DNA of 64,000 nucleotides from Brachionus rotundiformis (lineage: Eukaryota; Rotifera; Eurotatoria; Ploima; Brachionidae), in contig JAESIW010000162.1 in NCBI GenBank assembly GCA_016802295.1, positions 793,739-857,738 of the forward strand, written 5' to 3'. Each line of letters starts with the position of its first letter. Position 1 is the first letter of the stretch. The notes beneath the pieces are model-generated. The model was not told the origin of the DNA. It saw nothing but the letters and a program-made list of their open reading frames with translations, and did not search any database. Made by a program: the position numbers and the translations under genes. Positions 57,599 through 64,000 of this stretch are shown in pieces.

Positions 57599-59092
57599 AT
57601 GAGTTTTCTCGATGATCTAAATTGTACAACGGTTCTGGAGGCCATTAAGAAAGAGAAAGAACGCATAAAAAACGAGTTTGATAAAAAAAGTAAGTCTGTT
57701 CACCCGAAATGGCTGAATATTTATTTTCGATGTAAAAGGTGATGATTACATCGAAGTAAATCCAAATGAAGGTGCTTTTTGGACAGACCTTTTTGCCAAT
57801 TTCTTTCTCTGCTTGGAAAAAACTAATAAAAACAACATAGCTGATGATGATTTGCTTTTTTTTGTATCAAAAATTGATCCTGAAAATGTAAATTTAGTTC
57901 ATAATCAAGTACTTTAATTGATGCTTTATAAATAAGAGTAAAATTGAGGTGTACAGAAGAGATTCCAAAAAACTTCCGTGTCTAACTGATTTTAACTATG
58001 ATTGGGAAGAAACTGTCTATTTGAATTTAATTTTACATGAGGTTTGTGCAGCTATTTTGTTCCTAATTAAACTATCTGTACCTTTCTTAAGTTCGAATAT
58101 ACCTTAACCTGTGCTATTTGTATTCAAACTAAAGCCAAAGAACTTCAGATTTTAAAGCGCCATTCAAAAGTATAACTTTATTTTGTTAAATAAATTAGCT
58201 AATAATAATGAAGTTTTAAATATTTTATAGAGAGTTTATCCATCGCCTAGTAAAAGAGACCTAAAATCGAAGGGGGAAGAAGAGTTGATCACATATCCGA
58301 ATATATACTTTACTGTGGATGATTTTGATGAGGTATTTATTTTGAAAAAATAAATTACAAAATTTAAATTTAGTATTTTATAGGCCTTTAATGAAATGAT
58401 AGTAAAAGAAAACGAAATGGTTTGTGTTGAGTTGACAGCAAAGTATGATGGCTTTAACAAAGTTTTGTTTCTTGGCTCAATTAAATACGATGCCTTAAGA
58501 AAGGTTTATGATGCTCGGGTATGGTTAATTAATTTTTAAGTATATATTTGAACTGTAAATAAGGCAAGTGCTGGTTCGAAAATTGTCCAAAAAATGACTA
58601 TGGGAAAAATAAACGAAAAAAGAGTCGAATTTGTTAAAATGAAAGGCCCTGGTGTAAGTACTTCTTTTAAGCTTAAACTTATATTTAAATTATGTCACTT
58701 ATAAAGGGAAAAGGCTATGCTGAAATGGCAGTAAGTAGATTTAACAAGCAAAATGATGAGTCTAAATCATCTACATCTACATCGACAGATGAAAAAAATG
58801 TAGGCAAAGATAAAATTTAACTTTGAAAAGTTATTAAAAAAATTTCCAGTTTCAAGAAATTTTTACCAAGCCTTTCAACATGTTTGGGAAAGCTTTAGGA
58901 CAAGCTTACACAATTTTTAAAAGTGATAATCCTCAAAGCAGCAATGATCTAAATGAACCAAATGAACAAACTTCTAACTCTGATAAAAATCTTATTTCAT
59001 TAAATGCCTATTTAACTTATGTTAATTTGAAAATTAATCTACTCATGCAAGACTTGTTGGATGTACGACAAAAAGCAGTTTTGTTTGGATAA
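57599..59092 (+). CDS. KIAA0930: KIAA0930 (C22orf9) family protein
   Basis: A conserved animal protein of unknown function. Nine exons close in phase to 361 aa: 57599-57689, 57739-57887, 57937-58041, 58092-58169, 58231-58332, 58384-58518, 58564-58653, 58707-58799 and 58850-59092. Blocks matching the human protein in order: FWTDLFANFFL; EVYRRDSKKLPCL, a near-identical block; DWEETVYLNLILHE; TCAICIQT; YPSPSKRDLKSKGEE with ITYPNIYFTVDDFDE; MVCVELTA; LGSIKYDALRKVYDAR; VEFVKMKGPGGKGYAEMAVS; and at the C-terminus AYLTYVNLKINLLMQDLLDV then RQKAVL. The Ser-rich insert before the C-terminal block is shorter than in human (404 aa). No catalytic motif or membrane segment is visible. AATAAA lies about 25 bp after the stop. 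Confidence 0.91.
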
Positions 59093-59229
59093 AAATTTTT
59101 ATTTTATTGTGTAAAAAAAAATAAAGTATTTATGAATTTTAAAATCTAATTTGTTCGTATATTTCAATATTTTTTGTTTCTTGCCTTTGTAAAGAAAATT
59201 ATTTAAAATTTTTGAAATAATTTTGAAAT

Positions 59230-61217
59230 TTACTGCTTGTTTATTTTTATCAATTCAGAGTTCTGTTGAGCCATTTTTGAATTAATTGGGAAAAAAAATA
59301 TGCAAACCGAGCTTAGTAGAACGAAAACAAGAGGAGCTGGTGCAATCAAGTATTTGATTGCCTTGGCTACATTTTCATTCTGAAATTCGGCACAAACATT
59401 TGATTCATAATTAACTAGGCCTAAAATTGCTTGTGAAATTCCATAATAAAACGCTATCAGAATTTTTGTACCAAGAGCCATAAATGTATAAAATAACGCA
59501 TCTTGTTTTAACCGGTATTTGAGATAAAATGCATCTAATACTTCTGGAAGCATTGACCAAGGTACTAAAAACGAACAGGTAAAACTATTAGCTGCAATTA
59601 CTACTGAAACAAAAAACAGAACTATCTCAACTGTGTTATTTGTGCTGAAAAAAAAAATTCCAATCAATAATGGAAGCATCAGCTAAATTATAAAATTTCG
59701 CTTTTAATTAGCTTTAAATTTTGTTTGTATTTGTGACTTTACTAAATTTCCCACAATGAAAACCAGATTTTTGTTTAATTTCATTATTAAAAACTTCCAA
59801 ATAGGTACAAATAGAATGGCACATCCCTATTTAGAAAGTTAAATTAAAAAAAAAAAATATTTCAAGAATTTACCAATAGAACAAATATTGTAATGGTAAA
59901 TTTGTCCGAAATGGCCACATAACTGTAGTCAAAATATAGTTGAAAATTAGCTTGAAGAATCTAAATAATAGATAAAATTAATCTTTTATCTTAATTATTT
60001 TTTTTCTTACTTGAATGGCTGAAGTTGACAAGATTGTTGAAATTATCAAAATTAGAAATGGTTTAAAAGTAAAAATTCTTTTCATTGTAACCCAGAAGGA
60101 TACTTGATTTTCAGCTTTATGAGATTTAGATGAAGCAGCAATCAATTCTAAATTACACAAATTAATTTTCTGTTGATAAATACGTGAAGGTACCTGGCTT
60201 CTCTTTAACAAATATTATTAATGGCAAAGTACCAATTAGGAATATTGCAGTCATTATTATTGCTATATAAGTGTATTTGAATTGTTCCCAGTTGCTAATA
60301 GATCCAGTTTCAGTATTTGGAATTATTTCCCCAGAGGAATTTTTTTTTAAACATGAAGAATCACTGGCCACTAAAGGACCTTGAATTCCAAGCGCAACAA
60401 GCAAACCAACCATTTCGCTAGCTAAATTTAGCTTTTTAAATAAAATTAAGTTTTAGCTTAGAATCTCACCCATTCTCATAACAGTTAGGCTTTCTCTTTC
60501 TTTTAGAGAATGACTCAAATACATCGTCATTGCTGTATGTGGTATTCTAAAACCCTTGGTAGAATTAAAAATTTATTTTAACAAATAAAAAAATTAATTT
60601 GAATAAATTCTACAGTTATGAAAGTAAACTGAGCACTGTGCCAGAATAAAAACCATATAAACAGTGAAGTATCTGAAAAAGTTGGAGGTGCATACCACAT
60701 CATTACATAGCTTAAGGCGCTTAATGGTATGGAAAAAACTATCCTTTTAACAGAAAAAAATTCTAAAATAACAAAATTTAAAAATAATTTACCAAGGTTT
60801 CATTTTTCCAAATCGAGTAAGCTTTGTTTTTTCAACTAAAAAACCGTAAATTGGATCTGTAATCGCATCTATTATTCTACTTGTAAATAAAATATATCTT
60901 TATAAATGAATTAGTGTAAATAATTAAATTTTTTAGAAATAGTGTGTAAGAAACTACGTTGTTTTCTCCGGTGGCAAGCCAGCTTTGTTCAACAAATAAA
61001 CGGTGGTAAAAACTCCAATAGCACAGAAGTAAGCCTGAAAAGGAAGACCTGCTAGACCAAAAAAAAATCGTTGATAAAACTTTAATTCATATTTATCATT
61101 GTTATCTATATTATCTGTGGTTTGTAAGCTAGTTTCTGCTTCTTTTGCTGCAATAAATTTTACACCATTATTTTTGTAATAAATATCTTGTTTTCTTTTA
61201 TCGCTTATTTTACTCAT
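59230..61217 (-). CDS. MFSD2: MFSD2-like major facilitator transporter, copy 1
   Basis: MFSD2A is a sodium-dependent lysophosphatidylcholine symporter; MFSD2B exports sphingosine-1-phosphate. Nine exons (60958-61217, 60793-60897, 60614-60743, 60470-60554, 60194-60421, 60011-60147, 59874-59960, 59743-59826, 59230-59682) close in phase to 522 aa, close to MFSD2A length, with about 12 hydrophobic segments. Family blocks: TSRIIDAITDPIYGF with TKLTRFGKMKPW (the MFS/GPH signature D..TDP..G......RFG+.+PW); IPHTAMTMYLSHSLKERESL; IIFVKEKPG; MLPEVLDAFYLKYR; and a C-terminal PLVFVLLSSVCIFFFPIN. A paralogue lies directly upstream in the same orientation (61773 to the window edge). Substrate cannot be assigned. 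Confidence 0.86.
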
Positions 61218-61772
61218 TTATTGGTTATTTTTTTTTCAAACATAAAATAAAACTTAATAATTATATTAATTGTTATATATAAATCTTAGATTTTAAAGTC
61301 TAATTTTTAATAAAAAAATAGTCAAACGATCAAACAATTTCTTAACCGTTTGATATGAATATTTTATCAAAAGTATTTTATCATTAGACTCATTTTTATC
61401 TAGTTTTTAATTTAAAATTAAAAATTAATATTTGCATTAAGAATTAAAAGTTTTGTTATGAATAACTAAAATTTGCCATTAATATTTTTCTAAGATAAAT
61501 TTTCTTTATTTTCACAAGATAAAAGTTTTTTTGCTATTTGTCAATCGATTTTTTGTTTTAAAATTTTTCAAACTGATTTAAATGCGTTACTATGCCTTTC
61601 TAACAAAAGATAATTAAAAATAATAATGTTTTTGGCTATTAAATTTCTTTCGTTGATATGTATCAATGTCAAGATATTTTTTTTATTTAAAAAATTAAAT
61701 TTGAATTTAAATTTTTTGAATAAATATCTGAGTCAATAGATAATAATATATGATGATCATAATACATTTATT
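61218..61772. other. Intergenic between tandem MFSD2-like genes
   Basis: About 555 bp AT-rich. Presumably the promoter of copy 1 and the 3' flank of copy 2. Nothing specific seen. Confidence 0.45.
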
Positions 61773-64000
61773 TTAAAAATAGTCTTTGTCTTGATCAGTT
61801 ACTAATTCAGATTTTGATTCGACAGTGTAAATTTCATTTTTTTCTCTTTAAAAAAAATTAAAAAATAATTTATTAGTTCTTAAAAAATACTTGCCTGTTA
61901 ATTTCTCTGATCAAATTTGAATTTTCTTGGGCTTTTTTTGAATCTATCGGATAAAAATATATACAACAAGAACTGAGAATCAGAAAAATCAATGGTAATG
62001 GAGCTATTAAATATTTTATTGACTTTTGTACGTCATCATTTTGATATTCACTACAAACATTTGTTTTATATCCAACTATGCTTTATAAATCACTCAAATT
62101 AAGAATTTAAGATTAAAGTGATTTAGATTTTACTAGAGAACTTCCTGTGAAACACCCAAGTAAATGGCAATCAATATTTTAGTACCAATGGTAAAAAATG
62201 TGTAAAATAAAGCATCAGGCCTTGTGCGGTATTTTAAATAGTACGAGTCTAATGCTTCGGGAATCAATGCTGGTGGTATCAAAAATGCTGACGTAAAACA
62301 ATTGGCACCAAAAATCGCTAGCCCAAAAAATGTTATTAGTTCTCCAATATGGTTTGTTTTGAAAAAAAAAACTCCAATTAATAAGGGAAGCATGGTCTTA
62401 ATAAGATGATCAGTTCTAAAATATTTTGAAAAATTATATAAAATGTTTACAAAATTTCCAATAATTAGAGCAGTGGTCTTTTCAATTTTCATCATCAACT
62501 TTTTCCAAAATGGAACGAACAAAATAGCGCATCCCTTTAGTAGATTAAAATATTACGTTTAACTTAACATTTTTAATTATTAGAACCTAAAAATCTATTT
62601 TTTTAAAAATTTATATCATCATTTTTAATATTAATGCTTTTTCCGATATATTTAATAGCTTAATTTTAAAAAAGATCAAGAAAAATAATGTTTTATCTAA
62701 ATGCACAAACTTACTAATATTATCAAAATGCATAGTATAAAAAGGCTCTTAATTGCTGTGTAGCCATATTCAAAATACAATTGGAGATTACTTTGAATTA
62801 TCTAAAGAATCGTAAATAAAAATATGATTTAATATCTAAAACTTACCTGAATTGATGAAGTTGTCATGATTGTTGAGCCAATAATCAATAGATACGGTTT
62901 AAATGTGAACATTCTCTTCAGTTCTGTTAGAGTAGAAATTTTTTTTTTATTCTCCTTTCTCTCTGATGCTTTTATCAATTCTAAATTAAAATTTATTAAA
63001 CAAAAAAATTTTCAGTTCAAGTTAATAAAAGTTATCAAATTCTGTTATTAATTTTAAAGAAATTAAATTGGTCGATAATTAAACTGAACATTTAAATTAT
63101 TGTTTACTAAAAATGAAGCTTAAAAAAATTTCAGTCATGAATTTTTAAAACTTTGACAACTTTTATAAAGCTTTTAATTTATTTTAAAACCTGGTTTCTC
63201 ATTGACAAAGAGTACAAGTGGTAAAGTTCCACAAAGAAAAACAACTGTCATTATCATAGCCAAAAAAGTATATTTGTATTCTTGCCAAACAGATAACTCA
63301 TCAATAGTTGTAAAATTAGTTGTATTATCCAAGATAGATTGTGTTTCATTTAATTTAATACAATTTGAATCGCCAGAAACAAAAGGACCTTGAATTATCA
63401 AAGCCAAAAGGATACCAATCATTTCAAATCCTGAGGCAAAAATTTTATCCATTTAAAGAAAATTATGAAAAATTTTAAAAATTTACCCATTCTATAAACA
63501 GTAATTTCCTCTCTTTCATTTTTTGAATGACTTAAGTACATAGTCATAGCTGTATGTGGTATTCGTATACCCTAAAAATTTTAGTTTATTTAATGAGAAA
63601 CTCTAATTTATTCTAGCTTTGATATTCATACTGTAATAACTGTAAATTGAAAACTGTGCCAAAAAGTATACCAAACAAAAAGCTGATTTTCTGAAAATCC
63701 TGATGGGGCATACCACATCATGATGTATCCAATAGAACATAAAGGAATAGCTATGGCTATCCAAGGCTTCATTTTTCCAAATCTTGTCAATTTTGTTTTA
63801 TTGACCAAAAGGCCATAGATGGGATCTGTTATGGCATCTAATATTCGACTAATGAATAAAATGTATCTAATGAAATTAACTTATTCAAGTTGAAAAGTAT
63901 TGATTTTAAAACAAACGTGGTTTTATTGGGCGGAAGACCTGCATTGTTCAGTAGATAAACAGTGGTAAAGACACCGATTGCACAAAAATAAGCTTGGTAA
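61773..64000 (-). CDS. MFSD2: MFSD2-like transporter, copy 2 (5' end off window)
   Basis: Tandem paralogue of copy 1. Visible exons: 63917-64000 (cut by the window edge), 63632-63866, 63487-63571, 63191-63430, 62847-62980, 62715-62801, 62451-62534, 62134-62396, 61895-62080 and 61773-61845. The visible product starts within FCAIGVFTTVYLLN and carries the same blocks: RILDAITDPIYG with TKLTRFGKMKPW, IPHTAMTMYLSHS, LPEA-like IPEALDSYYLKYRTRPDAL. Exon 62451-62534 has exactly the 84-nt length of its counterpart. Differences from copy 1: the intron after KMKPW is missing here, the intron after GNF is only 54 nt with no stop in frame, and the last intron appears to use a GC donor (AG|GCAAGT). Roughly 60 N-terminal residues lie outside the window. 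Confidence 0.86.

Noticed and set aside
1..64000. tRNA or rRNA genes
   Set aside because: Looked for cloverleaf arms and GTTCGA-type T loops on both strands; none convincing by eye. A tRNAscan-SE run would settle it.

Overview
The window looks like about 64 kb of nuclear DNA from a small-genome invertebrate animal. It is strongly AT-rich. Genes lie on both strands and are cut by many short GT-AG introns, mostly 40-70 nt, and they match animal families: Frizzled, odd-skipped, LZTR1, LIN37, SPO11, MTCL/SOGA, FAM120, animal haem peroxidase and MFSD2. No ribosome-binding-site or operon logic is visible. The base composition and tiny introns would suit a monogonont rotifer, but that assignment is a guess and no marker here proves it. 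Exon models were built by hand from splice sites, reading phase and remembered family similarity; phases close exactly in every multi-exon model given with high confidence.

Left part (1-23.6 kb): LZTR1 (minus, truncated by the window edge) is head-to-head with the MuvB subunit LIN37 (plus), followed by an ARL14EP-like gene. An 809-bp inverted-repeat transposon with a zinc-finger reading frame comes next, then a decayed LINE. A GT32 glycosyltransferase follows, then two neighbouring CD225/dispanin-type membrane protein genes, a coiled-coil protein built on 84-bp tandem repeats, and two small secreted-protein genes, one containing a near-perfect 261-bp duplication. An intronless Frizzled receptor and a six-exon FAM120-like gene complete this part; one FAM120 intron holds an antisense LINE.

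Middle (23.6-46.5 kb): a repeat-rich gene desert with LINE debris (23.6-29.4 kb), a large multi-exon MTCL/SOGA-type coiled-coil gene (29.4-37.3 kb), a 4-kb desert, an odd-skipped-type zinc-finger gene, and another desert.

Right part (46.5-64 kb): a BK-channel beta-subunit-like membrane protein, a LINE 3' end, the DEAD-box helicase DDX52, a secreted haem peroxidase, a 214-bp MITE, SPO11, a KIAA0930 homologue head-to-head with SPO11, and two tandem MFSD2-like transporters, the second running off the right edge.

The genes do not form one pathway; this is ordinary animal gene order with local tandem duplication (CD225 pair, MFSD2 pair). The points most worth checking are: a haem-linking Asp replaced by Ile in the peroxidase; an Asp-to-Asn change in the SPO11 Toprim motif; two short introns that are multiples of three and stop-free; a probable GC-AG intron; the zinc-finger-carrying inverted-repeat element; and a perfect 22-bp palindrome centred on a CRE site beside an unrecognised reading frame.
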